32,332 nucleotides of DNA from Sphingobium terrigena (GTDB lineage: Bacteria > Pseudomonadota > Alphaproteobacteria > Sphingomonadales > Sphingomonadaceae). The DNA is taken from the NCBI RefSeq assembly GCF_003591655.1, contig NZ_QVRA01000034.1, positions 1-32,332 of the forward strand, written 5' to 3'. A program made the translations under genes and the position numbers. Each line of letters starts with the position of its first letter. Within the stretch, counting starts at the first letter, position 1. The notes below the pieces were generated by a model that had not been told where the DNA came from, ran no database searches, and saw nothing but the letters and a program-made list of their open reading frames with translations. Of this stretch, positions 15,414 to 23,502 are shown piece by piece.

Positions 15414-15689
15414 TCATTCGGCGTCGGCGGGCTTTTCTTCGGACTCTGCCGCCGGAGTCTGGAACCAGGCTTCGACCGGGCCGCTCAGCTTGATCGTCAG
15501 CGGGTTGCCGTGGCGATCGCGGGTCTTGCCGGCGGCGACGCGGATCCAGCCTTCGGAAATCGAATATTCCTCGACATCATTGCGCTCACGCCCCTTGAAG
15601 CGGATGCCGATGCCGCGCTGAAGCACATCCATGTTGAAATGGGGGCTACGCGGGTTGGTGGACAGATGATCGGGGGGCGTATCGCTCAT
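15414..15689 (-). CDS. DUF3297 family protein
   Basis: 91 residues. It matches the DUF3297 pattern: a start with MSDTPPDHLSTNPRSPHF, then GIGIRFKGRERNDVEEYSISEGWIRV, AGKTRDRHGNPLTIKL and GPVEAWF, with a Glu-rich tail. The family is widespread in alphaproteobacteria; no function is known to me. It is probably cytoplasmic, with no signal or membrane segment. It is convergent with the second CHAP gene, stop to stop about 24 bases apart. Confidence 0.9.
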   Translation of the reverse strand: MSDTPPDHLSTNPRSPHFNMDVLQRGIGIRFKGRERNDVEEYSISEGWIRVAAGKTRDRHGNPLTIKLSGPVEAWFQTPAAESEEKPADAE

Positions 15690-15741
15690 GGTCAGATATT
15701 TCCTGCAAGGTTGCGCCGCGCCTAGCCGTTTGCCCGTCCTG

Positions 15742-15775
15742 CTGCAACCCGCCTCCGATCGGCAGCGGGTTGCAG
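15742..15775 (-). terminator. Perfect 11-bp stem hairpin downstream of the Arg/Trp-rich protein gene
   Basis: CTGCAACCCGC (15742-15752) is the exact complement of GCGGGTTGCAG (15765-15775), with a 12-base spacer that itself holds the palindrome CCGATCGG. It lies just beyond the stop of the minus-strand gene ending at 15789. No T-run follows on the minus strand, so it may be a weak terminator or a processing/stability hairpin. Confidence 0.45.
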
Positions 15776-15788
15776 GCTGGTCATGCGA

Positions 15789-16079
15789 TCAGCGGCAGAT
15801 GCGCACGCGCACGTCGCGGTCGCGATAATAATCATAGCGCCATTCAGTCCAGCAACGCTGGCGATAGCCGCGATAACGCCAGTCGCGCCGGTCGCCGCGC
15901 CAGTGGCGGCGATTGTCCCAGCGCCGGTTGTCCCAGCGGCTACCATTCCAGTGATGGCCACGGTCGCCGCGCCAGCCATCGCGATAGCCGCCATAATATT
16001 GCGCTTGTGCCGGGGCTGCCATGCTGAGGCCCGCAATAGTCAGGCTGAGTGCCGCGGCACCTTTCCAGATGATGTTCAT
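15789..16079 (-). CDS. Secreted Arg/Trp/Tyr-rich small protein
   Basis: 96 residues. A clear signal peptide (MNIIWKGAAALSLTIAGLSM, cleavage after AQA) is followed by a mature part rich in Tyr, Trp, Arg, Gly and Asp, with repeated units such as RWDNRRWDNRRHWRGDRRDW. Two cysteines flank the end (RCWTEW and RICR), suggesting a disulfide. GAGGAGAG lies before the ATG. Similar low-complexity exported proteins, sometimes called glycine-zipper or RcnB-like, occur in sphingomonads, but the assignment is loose and no function is claimed. Confidence 0.82.
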   Translation of the reverse strand: MNIIWKGAAALSLTIAGLSMAAPAQAQYYGGYRDGWRGDRGHHWNGSRWDNRRWDNRRHWRGDRRDWRYRGYRQRCWTEWRYDYYRDRDVRVRICR

Positions 16080-16191
16080 GTCGCTCTCTCCTCACATGTC
16101 CCGCCGCTCCAGAGGCAGGACCATGAGGGGGACAATGGCCCAAGCCGACTGAACCGTCCGCGAACGCGCCATTTAGCGGCGGTTCAGCCAG

Positions 16192-17433
16192 TCAGCGGCC
16201 CTGGAGAGCGGCCTCCGCCTCCTGCATATAGTCGCGGGTGATCGGCAGGGTGCGGCGGTTGCGGGCATATTGGACCTGATAATTGACCATGCCACCATGT
16301 TCGAACACGGTCGCTGCGCCCGCCAGATAGAAGGTCCAGAGGCGAAAGAAGCGCTCATCATAAAGGGCGATGATGTCGGCGCGGTGGGCCATTGCCCGCT
16401 TGTACCAGTGGCGGATGGTCAGGCCGTAATGGAGGCGCAGCACCTCCACGTCCGTCACCATCAGGCGTGTCCCCTCGCTGCCTGCGATCATTTCCGACAA
16501 AGCGGGAATATAGCCGCCGGGGAAGATATATTTCTGGGTGAAGGCGTCGGTCATCCCCGGCCCGCCCATGCGGCCAATCGTGTGAACCAGCATCACGCCA
16601 TCTGCGGTCAGGAGATCGTGGCATGTGTTGAAGAAGGTGCGGTAATGGGCGGTGCCGACATGTTCGAACATGCCAACCGACACGATCCGGTCGAACGGTC
16701 CGGTCATGTCGCGATAGTCGATCAGCTCGAAGCGGACATGATCGGCCACGCCCGCGTCGGCGGCGCGCTGGCGCGCGATCTTGAGTTGTTCTTCGGACAG
16801 AGTGATGCCGGTTACATCGACGCCGCAGGTGCGGTGGAGATAGAGCGCCATGCCGCCCCAGCCGCAGCCGATATCCAGCACCTTCATGCCCGGCTTCAGC
16901 AGCAGCTTGGCGGCGATATGGGCCTTCTTGTCCTCCTGCGCCTGATCCAGGCTGATGCCTGCATCATTGTCGGCGTCGGGCCAGTAGGCGCAGCTATATT
17001 GACGGTCGCGGTCGAGGAAGAGAGCGTAGAGCGCAGCCGACAGGTCGTAATGATGGGCGACATTGGCCCTGGCCCGCGCCTTGTGATTGGCGCGCCACAA
17101 TTTTTGCCGGGCGCTGCCAAACCCGCGAGACAGCGCGCTTTTCGCGTCGATCGAGCGGCCGCTCTCCCACGGATTATTGGCGCGGAGCATGGAGAGAAAT
17201 TCCATGATGCCGCCACCCTCTATCGTCACCCGTCCGTCAATATAGGCTTCGGCCATGCCCAGCCGCGGATCGCGCACTATGTCGAAGGCGACCCGCTTGT
17301 CCTGCAACCGCAGCGCAAGATCGGGAAAGGCAGGGTCGGCCTTGCCGACCGTGAAATGGGTGCCGTCCGGGGTGTAGATCGTCAATTGGCCATGGGTGAC
17401 CAGTCGCCGCAGGATACGCTCGAACATCGTCAT
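16192..17433 (-). CDS. cfa: Cyclopropane-fatty-acyl-phospholipid synthase
   Basis: 413 residues, the usual length. It transfers a methylene group from S-adenosylmethionine to the double bond of unsaturated acyl chains in membrane phospholipids. Residues about 10-90 are the N-terminal lipid-binding region, and the methyltransferase core starts near ANVAHHYDLSAALYALFL. Motif I is VLDIGCGWGG (185-194). Active-site candidates are Cys148 (QYSCAYW) and Glu257/His258 (VGMFEHVG), and GGMVNYQVQ lies near the end. No clear ribosome site precedes ATG 17433. It lies 31 bases after the molybdoprotein gene on the same strand and may form one operon with it and the cytochrome gene. Confidence 0.95.
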   Translation of the reverse strand: MTMFERILRRLVTHGQLTIYTPDGTHFTVGKADPAFPDLALRLQDKRVAFDIVRDPRLGMAEAYIDGRVTIEGGGIMEFLSMLRANNPWESGRSIDAKSALSRGFGSARQKLWRANHKARARANVAHHYDLSAALYALFLDRDRQYSCAYWPDADNDAGISLDQAQEDKKAHIAAKLLLKPGMKVLDIGCGWGGMALYLHRTCGVDVTGITLSEEQLKIARQRAADAGVADHVRFELIDYRDMTGPFDRIVSVGMFEHVGTAHYRTFFNTCHDLLTADGVMLVHTIGRMGGPGMTDAFTQKYIFPGGYIPALSEMIAGSEGTRLMVTDVEVLRLHYGLTIRHWYKRAMAHRADIIALYDERFFRLWTFYLAGAATVFEHGGMVNYQVQYARNRRTLPITRDYMQEAEAALQGR

Positions 17434-17464
17434 GGCGATAATCTGTCACCCCGGACGGCGCAGG

Positions 17465-18211
17465 TCAAATCCCGGCATACCAGTCATATCCGGCATGATC
17501 CTCCCAGAAGCCACCCTTCCCCTTGCCGATGCCGTCAAACGTTGCGACCGCTTCTATGCCCATCAGATATTTGGCCTGCTTATAGCCCAATTGCCGTTCG
17601 ACCCGCAGCCGCAGCGGGGCGCCATTGGCAACGGTCAGGGGGCGATCGTTGAGCGCATAGGCCAGGATCGTCTGGGGATGGAAGGCGTCGAACAGGTCGA
17701 TACTCTCATAATAGGGCCGCCCCCCGCCCATATCGTCGGCGCAGCGAAAGACGAGGTAGCGGGCGCTGTCGCGCAATCCGGCGGCCTCCAATATGGGTTT
17801 GAGCGGCACACCGCGCCATTTGCCGATCGCGCTCCAGCCCTCGACACAATCATGGCGGGTGATCTGGGTGCGGTGGTGCATCGCCTGCAATTGCGCAAGA
17901 GAAAGGGACAGCGGGCGCGTCACCAGCCCCGTCACCGGCAGTCGCCAGTCGGCAAAGCCGCCCCGCCACAACGCCTTATAGGCTGGCGTATTAGGGTTGG
18001 CGGTGCCATTGGCGCGGAAGATGGGCGATATCTGGTCGGGGCGAAACTCCTGCGCCAGTGCGTCGCGCGCCATCAGGCTGCGTTGCGCCCAGCGGTGGAA
18101 ATTTTCAGCCGAAAAGAGGGCTTCACGCACGCTTTCATGCCGCCCCAGCCGGTCGCACCCCGCCAGCGTTGCGGTGACCCCCAGCAACAGGGTGCGGCGG
18201 GTGAGAATCAT
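17465..18211 (-). CDS. Molybdopterin-dependent oxidoreductase, Tat-exported lipoprotein (sulfite-oxidase fold, MsrP/YedY-like)
   Basis: 248 residues. The N-terminus has a twin-arginine motif (LTRRTLLLG) directly followed by a lipobox (LAGC, Cys19), so the folded protein is probably exported by Tat and lipid-anchored. The molybdenum-ligand cysteine is Cys122 in RHDCVEGWSAIGKW, the motif of the sulfite-oxidase superfamily. GGRPYYESIDLFDAFHPQTILAY and LRLRVERQLGYKQAKYL are further family segments. MsrP reduces methionine sulfoxide in periplasmic proteins, but the substrate of this subgroup is not certain. Its start overlaps the stop of the upstream cytochrome b gene by 4 bases, showing translational coupling and a likely electron donor. 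Confidence 0.9.
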   Translation of the reverse strand: MILTRRTLLLGVTATLAGCDRLGRHESVREALFSAENFHRWAQRSLMARDALAQEFRPDQISPIFRANGTANPNTPAYKALWRGGFADWRLPVTGLVTRPLSLSLAQLQAMHHRTQITRHDCVEGWSAIGKWRGVPLKPILEAAGLRDSARYLVFRCADDMGGGRPYYESIDLFDAFHPQTILAYALNDRPLTVANGAPLRLRVERQLGYKQAKYLMGIEAVATFDGIGKGKGGFWEDHAGYDWYAGI

Positions 18212-18927
18212 GGCCGTTCCTCCGGCACGCGATAGCGGCCTGTGATCATGGATCGCACCTCGTTCACCGGCCCGGCCAGCAGCACCATCAATATATGGAT
18301 AAGGAAGAAGGCGACCAGCGCAAAGGCGGCGATGAAGTGGAGCGAGCGCGCCGATTGCCGCCCGCCGAACAGATCGACCAGCCAGGGCCAGGCCGCGTTC
18401 ATCCCCGGCGCCATGGTCAGGCCGGTCATGATGATGAGCGGCAACAGGATGAAGATCACGCCGATATAGCTGGCCTTTTGCAGCACATTATAGCGCAGCG
18501 CCGCGTCGCCCGTGGGAAAACGCAGCCGGGCATGATCCTTGATATCCTGCCAGATATGGCGCGGGGCAAGATCATCGCGACGGAAAGCGAGGTCGCGAAC
18601 GATGTGCCGGTTGGCGAGGCTCCAGAGCATATAGAATAACAGCGCGAAGGCGAAGATCGGCGCGGCGGCCAGATGCCAGTGGCGCGACATGGCCAGGCTG
18701 TAGAGCGCAGGCAGGGTCAGCCAGCCGGGAAAGCGATCAAGCTCCAGCCAGGCCGCGTCCAGATTCGCACCATATTGTCCCCAATAAAGGCGGGGATGGG
18801 CGTTGAAGATGCCAAGCCCGCTGGTGAACAGGACATAGAGCAAGGCCGCGTTCAGCCAGTGCCACAGCCGTGTCGACAGGCGGTGCCGCCTGACGGTGCC
18901 GTTCGCCTTCGGGGTCTGACTGTCCAT
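18208..18927 (-). CDS. Cytochrome b (b561/formate dehydrogenase gamma-like) membrane subunit
   Basis: 239 residues with four or five membrane helices (about residues 25-45, 75-108, 150-172 and 197-222). Haem-ligand histidines are seen in STRLWHWLNAALLY near the start and in ARSLHFIAAFALVAFFLIHIL near the end, the layout of the di-haem cytochrome b561 family. It should carry quinol electrons to, or receive them from, the periplasmic molybdoprotein encoded by the overlapping next gene, as MsrQ does for MsrP by a different haem protein. The start MDSQTPKANG lacks a strong ribosome site. Confidence 0.88.
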   Translation of the reverse strand: MDSQTPKANGTVRRHRLSTRLWHWLNAALLYVLFTSGLGIFNAHPRLYWGQYGANLDAAWLELDRFPGWLTLPALYSLAMSRHWHLAAAPIFAFALLFYMLWSLANRHIVRDLAFRRDDLAPRHIWQDIKDHARLRFPTGDAALRYNVLQKASYIGVIFILLPLIIMTGLTMAPGMNAAWPWLVDLFGGRQSARSLHFIAAFALVAFFLIHILMVLLAGPVNEVRSMITGRYRVPEERP

Positions 18928-19249
18928 GCGAGCTATCCTAACCGATCACGCCGCCTAGTCCACGGATGTTCGCGATGGTGCGCGCATAGCCATCCCATGT
19001 CGTTGTTACACTTTTGCAACAGAATATTGAAATCATTTGAAATAAAGACCTGACCCCTTTGCAAACCAAAATGCCCAACCTAGATGGCGGTTGCGCGACG
19101 CCGATGCCGATCGCGGCCATATATTCCCCAGACAAGGTGGAGATATGGGCAGGAGGAGTTGTGTTATATTATCCATGATTTCTTGGCATCGAACCTGAAC
19201 GCCGGATGAATTTCTCTATTCGGCCATGAATATATATATCGAGGACTTT
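18928..19249. other. Divergent intergenic region with putative promoters
   Basis: 322 bases between the cytochrome b gene (minus) and the beta-barrel gene (plus). It is more AT-rich than its surroundings, notably TTGTTACACTTTTGCAACAG near 19004 and TTGTGTTATATTATCC near 19159, either of which could hold promoter elements. No gene or strong hairpin is seen. Confidence 0.4.
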
Positions 19250-19756
19250 ATGAAAACTGTGATTTTCGCAGCGATTGCTGCTGCCTGCGTTTCGGCCCCT
19301 GCTTTCGCTCAGGATGCTGCGCCTTTCACCGGGCCGCGCGCTGGCGTGACGCTGGGCTATGACAATGCCGGTGACGAGGATGGCTTCGCCTATGGCGTGA
19401 CCGCCGGTTATGACCTGGCACTCGCCCCGCGCATCACCGGCGGCGTCGAAGTCAGCCTGGGCGACACCACGGTTGGCGATTCCGGCGTGGAGATCAGCCG
19501 TGATCTCGCCGCATCGCTGCGCGTCGGCTTCGTCGCTACCCCGCGCATCCTGGCGTTCGGCAAGGTCGGCTATGCCACCACGCGCATCGAAACGCTGGGC
19601 GTTGGCGCAGCGTTCGAGGGCGTCCGTTTCGGCGGCGGTCTGGAATTCGCGGCGACCCCGAACACCTATATCTCGGCTGAGTATCAGCGCACCGAATATG
19701 AGCAGAATATCGGTGGCCGTGACGCCGCGATGGTTGGCGTCGGTTTCCGCTTCTGA
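19250..19756 (+). CDS. Outer-membrane beta-barrel protein (opacity/OmpA-like porin fold)
   Basis: 168 residues from ATG 19250 (GAGGA 4 bases upstream). A signal peptide (MKTVIFAAIAAACVSAPAFA, then Q) precedes a small 8-stranded barrel pattern of alternating polar and hydrophobic residues: PRAGVTLGYDN, FAYGVTAGYDLAL, ASLRVGFVATPRILAFGKVGYATTRIE, VRFGGGLEFAATPNTYISAEYQR and a terminal VGVGFRF ending in Phe, the usual assembly signal for outer-membrane barrels. Specific function is unknown. A strong terminator follows. Confidence 0.87.
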   Translation: MKTVIFAAIAAACVSAPAFAQDAAPFTGPRAGVTLGYDNAGDEDGFAYGVTAGYDLALAPRITGGVEVSLGDTTVGDSGVEISRDLAASLRVGFVATPRILAFGKVGYATTRIETLGVGAAFEGVRFGGGLEFAATPNTYISAEYQRTEYEQNIGGRDAAMVGVGFRF

Positions 19757-19784
19757 TCCTCTTCAGGACCAGTTTGGAATAAGG

Positions 19785-19820
19785 AAAGGGCGGTCCGGCA
19801 ACGGATCGCCCCTTTTCTAT
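19785..19820. terminator. Intrinsic bidirectional terminator
   Basis: AAAGGGCGGTCC (19785-19796) pairs with GGATCGCCCCTTT (19803-19815), with one G-T pair and one bulge and a 6-base loop, followed by T-rich sequence. The A-run on the other side allows it to end the minus-strand gene with stop at 19817 as well. Confidence 0.8.
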
Positions 19821-20239
19821 GCAGGCAGGGATTGCAGGTCAGGCGCAACCCAATTGCGGCGCGCCGCGACCGACATCAGGGTGTCCCGTGACCAGTAAGT
19901 GAACAGCCAGTCCTTGTCCCCCAATGGGGATGCCATCAGCGCGGCCAGCGCGGTGGCAGGCGTCACATCTTGCGGCAGACCAGCCAGCAGCGCGCGGGTC
20001 ATATGCAACGACGCCTGGGTGATGGTTTCATGATAGCCGCCCGTGTCGCTGTTCACCCCGCCGACGCTTTCATTATAGCCGCGGATCATGGCGGGCATGT
20101 CGCGTTCGGGCGTGATGTCGGGACGTTTGAGGATCAGCCACAGCGCGGTCGCAAAATGCGCGCCATGGGTCCATTCGGCTTTCGGCAGGGTGAAGGCGCA
20201 AAAGCCGGTGGCCAACCGCTCAATCTCGTCATCGGTCAT
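19817..20239 (-). CDS. Conserved protein of unknown function (WTH / GYHET / SRD family)
   Basis: 140 residues from the ATG at 20239, which has GGGGGGAG 5 bases upstream. It is mostly helical, with no signal peptide. Conserved-looking segments are CAFTLPKAEWTHGAHFATALWLI, the repeated acidic/His motif GYNESVGGVNSDTGGYHETIT and YWSRDTLMSVAARRNWVAPDL. I recognise this combination from unnamed proteobacterial proteins but know no function. The His (WTH, AHF, YHE), Asp and Arg residues could form a metal or catalytic site. Confidence 0.78.
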   Translation of the reverse strand: MTDDEIERLATGFCAFTLPKAEWTHGAHFATALWLILKRPDITPERDMPAMIRGYNESVGGVNSDTGGYHETITQASLHMTRALLAGLPQDVTPATALAALMASPLGDKDWLFTYWSRDTLMSVAARRNWVAPDLQSLPA

Positions 20240-20258
20240 CATCACTCCCCCCAATGAA

Positions 20259-20284
20259 AAGCCCCGCCGTTACGGGCGGGGCTT
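20259..20284 (-). terminator. Intrinsic terminator of rlmN
   Basis: GCCCCGCC (20261-20268) pairs with GGCGGGGC (20275-20282) around a short loop. On the minus strand the stem is followed by TTTT (complement of 20257-20260). It lies 28 bases past the rlmN stop. Confidence 0.85.
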
Positions 20285-20311
20285 GTGGCATCCTGTCTCC
20301 ATCAGCGAGGA

Positions 20312-21592
20312 TCAGCCCAGCGCCGCCTGCTTTTCCTCCGCCAGCCGATCCAGCTCAGCGCGACTCTTCTTTTCGCTCGCCGATTTCAATTGGCCGCACG
20401 CTGCCATGATATCGCGCCCGCGCGGGGTGCGGACCGGGGCGGAAATGCCGCCTTCGAACACGATGCTGCTGAACGCGCGAATCCGCTCCGGTGTCGAACA
20501 TTCATAGTCGGTGCCGGGCCAGGGGTTGAACGGGATCAGGTTGACCTTGGCCGGCAGCTTATATTTGCGGATCAGGCGGACCAGTTCGCGCGCATCATCG
20601 TCGCTGTCATTCTTGTCCCTGATCATCACATATTCAAAGGTGATACGGCGCGCATTGCTGGCCTTGGGATAATCGGCGCAGGCCTGGAGCAGCTCCTCAA
20701 TCCCATATTTCTTGTTGATCGGCACCAGCTCGTCGCGCACTTCCTTGGTCACGGCATGGAGCGAGACGGCCAGATTGACGCCGATTTCCTCGCTGGCGCG
20801 GGCCATCATCGGGATGACGCCGCTGGTCGACAATGTGATGCGGCGGCGCGAGAGAGCGAGGCCATCGCCATCCATCACGACTTTCAGCGCGTCGCGGACA
20901 TGCTCGAAATTATAGAGCGGTTCGCCCATGCCCATCATCACGATGTTGGTCAGCATCCGCCCGTCGGGCGAATATTGCGGCGCGTCCTCATCCTCGTCAT
21001 CCGGGATGGCGGCGGCGCTGCCCATGTTACCCTTGGGCCATTCGCCCAGCGCATCGCGCGCCAGCATCACCTGACCCACGATTTCGCCAGGCGTCAGGTT
21101 GCGGACCAGGCGCATCGTGCCGGTGTGGCAGAAGCGGCAATTAAGCGTGCAGCCGACCTGGCTCGATACGCACAAAGTGCCGCGATCCGCATCGGGGATG
21201 AACACCATCTCATAATCCTGCCCATCGTCCGACCGGAGCAGCCATTTGCGGGTGCCATCGGTGGACACCTGCGCCTCCACCACCTGCGGGCGGCCGACGA
21301 CAAAGCGTTCCGCCATCCAGCCGCGCATCGGCTTGGCCAGGTCGGTCATGGCCTCGAAATCCGTCTCACCGCGATGATAGAGCCAGTGGAACAGCTGTTT
21401 GGAGCGCAGCTTGGCCGCTTTCATTTCCAGCCCCGCTTCCTCCAGCACGGACTTGATCTGCGGACGCGAGAGACCCAGCAGGTCGGTGCGGCCATCCGCG
21501 CGCGGCGTAACGGCGCGCGGCACGGGCACAGGATCGATAAGGCCAGGAATCGGCATGATGGGGTTGGCGGCTGATTGCATGATCGCGCCCAT
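20312..21592 (-). CDS. rlmN: Dual-specificity rRNA/tRNA adenine-C2 methyltransferase RlmN
   Basis: 426 residues. A radical-SAM enzyme that methylates C2 of adenosine 2503 in 23S rRNA and adenosine 37 in some tRNAs. The 4Fe-4S motif CxxxCxxC is Cys148, Cys152 and Cys155 in VGCTLNCRFCHTG. The GGEP-like segment is MMGMGEPLYNF, and the C-terminal methyl-carrying cysteine is in RGRDIMAACGQLKS. An acidic insert (IPDDEDEDAPQYSPDGR) between LARDALGEW and MLTNIV makes it somewhat longer than E. coli RlmN. The frame is open far upstream, but the start near 21592 fits the family; 21580 is an alternative. A secreted-protein gene ends 35 bases upstream. Confidence 0.95.
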   Translation of the reverse strand: MGAIMQSAANPIMPIPGLIDPVPVPRAVTPRADGRTDLLGLSRPQIKSVLEEAGLEMKAAKLRSKQLFHWLYHRGETDFEAMTDLAKPMRGWMAERFVVGRPQVVEAQVSTDGTRKWLLRSDDGQDYEMVFIPDADRGTLCVSSQVGCTLNCRFCHTGTMRLVRNLTPGEIVGQVMLARDALGEWPKGNMGSAAAIPDDEDEDAPQYSPDGRMLTNIVMMGMGEPLYNFEHVRDALKVVMDGDGLALSRRRITLSTSGVIPMMARASEEIGVNLAVSLHAVTKEVRDELVPINKKYGIEELLQACADYPKASNARRITFEYVMIRDKNDSDDDARELVRLIRKYKLPAKVNLIPFNPWPGTDYECSTPERIRAFSSIVFEGGISAPVRTPRGRDIMAACGQLKSASEKKSRAELDRLAEEKQAALG

Positions 21593-21627
21593 AGTCGATT
21601 TTCGCCGACTATTAAAGCGCTGCCGCT

Positions 21628-22116
21628 CTACCGCAGTCGCGCGCACCCCAGTGCCGCCGCGTCGATCGCCGTTGCCGCGCCACGCAGGGCGTAGCTGTCG
21701 GCAAAGGCGCGGCCCTGCGCGTCGCTGGTCTGCACGCTCATGCTGCTGGCCGATCGCATGGCGGCGATGATCGCGGCGTCGCCGCGCGGGTCGGCTACCC
21801 AGGCGTCGCTGCGCCCCGCGACCAGCGTGTAACGGCGTTCTCCCACACTGAGCGTCACCACTGCCTTGTCTGCGCGGCTGCGGCTCAGGCGGAAATGGAC
21901 CTGGCCCCGTACCTTCTGCCGCGGCCAGGTGCCGACCGAGGCGAAGCCCGGACTGACCCGCCCGTCGCGTTTCGCGGGCCGGGCGATGGCGTAGCAGCGC
22001 GGAGTCGAAGGATCGCGGAACGCCCCCCAGCGATCGAACATGCCCAGCGAATCCCGCGCGGCAGCGGGCATTGCGGCCATCAGCAGGACGATCAGAAGGG
22101 CGGCGATGCGGCTCAT
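21628..22116 (-). CDS. Small exported protein, IalB-like
   Basis: 162 residues. Signal peptide MSRIAALLIVLLMAAMPAAA precedes RDSLGMFDRWGAFRDPSTPRCYAIARP, a shared C-terminal pattern VTLSVGERRYTLVAGRSDAWVADPRGDAAIIAAMRSASSMSV and a closing AIDAAALGCARLR. Two cysteines (PRCYA and LGCAR) may form a disulfide. This is reminiscent of the invasion-associated locus B family, whose members are exported proteins of unclear role; the link is weak. rlmN follows 35 bases downstream on the same strand, so the two may be co-transcribed. It is divergent from dnaN. Confidence 0.78.
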   Translation of the reverse strand: MSRIAALLIVLLMAAMPAAARDSLGMFDRWGAFRDPSTPRCYAIARPAKRDGRVSPGFASVGTWPRQKVRGQVHFRLSRSRADKAVVTLSVGERRYTLVAGRSDAWVADPRGDAAIIAAMRSASSMSVQTSDAQGRAFADSYALRGAATAIDAAALGCARLR

Positions 22117-22287
22117 GCGCGAAGGCAGAGCGCACCCTGTCCCGTTTTGCAAGCGTCCTGCTGTGGGAAAGCGTGAGCGAGTGCTTGCCCATGCCGCAAC
22201 AGCGGTTATGAAGAACCATCCATCATCGTCACCCGGATTCGAGTGCATCCGGGCCACTTGCAGAAAAGAAACGGACAGAACAGGGAC

Positions 22288-23400
22288 ATGAAGGCCACCA
22301 TCGAACGCGCGACGCTGTTGAAGAGCCTGAGCCACGTCCAGTCGGTGGTCGAGCGGCGCAATACGATTCCGATCCTGTCCAATGTGCTGATCGAGGCGTC
22401 AGCCGATGGCGCGATCAAGCTGATGGCGACCGATCTGGACCTGCAGGTCGTCGAAAGCATTTCCGCGCAAGTGGAACAGGCTGGCGCGACCACGATTTCC
22501 GCCCACACATTGTTCGACATTGCGCGCAAGCTGCCCGAAGGCAGCCAGGTGTCGCTGGCGGCGGCCGATGGCAAGATGCTGATCCAGGCCGGGCGCGCGC
22601 GTTTCAACCTGTCCACCCTGCCGCGCGACGATTTTCCGGTGATCGCGGAAGGCGACCTGCCGACCAGTTTCGAGCTGCCCGCCGAGACGCTCAAGCAGAT
22701 CATCGACAAGACGCGCTTTGCGATCTCGACCGAAGAAACGCGCTATTATCTGAACGGCATTTATTTCCATGTGTCGGATGATGGGCAGCCAGTGCTGAAG
22801 GCCGCCGCGACCGACGGCCATCGCCTGGCGCGCGTTACCGTACCCCGCCCCGATGGCGCGGACGGGATGCCCGGCATCATCATCCCGCGCAAATGTATCG
22901 GCGAACTGCGCAAATTGCTGGATGAGGTCGAGGGGTCGGTGCAGATTTCACTGTCCGCCAGCAAGATCCGCTTCGGCCTGGGCAGCGCGATCCTGACCAG
23001 CAAGCTGATCGACGGCACTTTCCCCGATTATAGCCGCGTCATTCCGACCGCGAACGACAAGCTGCTCAAGATCGACCCGCGCAGCTTCGAGGAAGGGGTG
23101 GATCGCGTGGCGACCATCGCCACCGAAAAGACCCGCGCGGTCAAGATGAGCCTGGACCGTGACAAGATCACCCTGTCGGTCACCAGTCCCGAAAATGGCA
23201 CGGCGGCCGAAGAAGTGTCGGGCGTTTTTCAGGGCGAGGGTTTCGACATCGGTTTCAACGCGCGCTATCTGCTCGACATATTGGGCCAGATTGACAGTGA
23301 AACGGTGGAACTGCACCTGGCCGATGCTGCTGCACCGACGTTGATCCGTGAGAATGACCGTAGCCCGGCGCTCTATGTATTGATGCCGATGCGAGTTTAG
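22288..23400 (+). CDS. dnaN: DNA polymerase III subunit beta (sliding clamp)
   Basis: 370 residues, the usual clamp length. It forms the ring that tethers DNA polymerase III and many repair enzymes to DNA. Three repeated clamp domains are evident: MKATIERATLLKSLSHVQSVVERRNTIPILSNVLIEA at the start, TRYYLNGIYFHVSDDGQPVLKAAATDGHRLARV in the middle and the closing ENDRSPALYVLMPMRV, which ends at the standard MPMRV tail with the hydrophobic partner-binding pocket. ATG 22288 gives the canonical start; an upstream in-frame extension has no family similarity. The neighbours are not dnaA/recF, so the classic replication-initiation cluster is dispersed here. Confidence 0.97.
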   Translation: MKATIERATLLKSLSHVQSVVERRNTIPILSNVLIEASADGAIKLMATDLDLQVVESISAQVEQAGATTISAHTLFDIARKLPEGSQVSLAAADGKMLIQAGRARFNLSTLPRDDFPVIAEGDLPTSFELPAETLKQIIDKTRFAISTEETRYYLNGIYFHVSDDGQPVLKAAATDGHRLARVTVPRPDGADGMPGIIIPRKCIGELRKLLDEVEGSVQISLSASKIRFGLGSAILTSKLIDGTFPDYSRVIPTANDKLLKIDPRSFEEGVDRVATIATEKTRAVKMSLDRDKITLSVTSPENGTAAEEVSGVFQGEGFDIGFNARYLLDILGQIDSETVELHLADAAAPTLIRENDRSPALYVLMPMRV

Positions 23401-23502
23401 GTGGCAGCCGGTAATTTTTGGTACTTATTGTTCCGTTAATTACACAATAGTTTGGTCGTGTTGAGTAATCCTCCGTAAACGAACGGACGTTAAACAAGGC
23501 GC

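Noticed and set aside
16270..17652. 460-codon frame antisense to cfa
   Set aside because: It is covered by cfa on the minus strand and has shadow-type amino-acid use. No family resemblance.
20312..22219. rlmN extended upstream to 22219 as a single 635-codon frame
   Set aside because: The upstream part is the shadow of the exported-protein gene at 21628-22116; RlmN similarity begins only near 21592.
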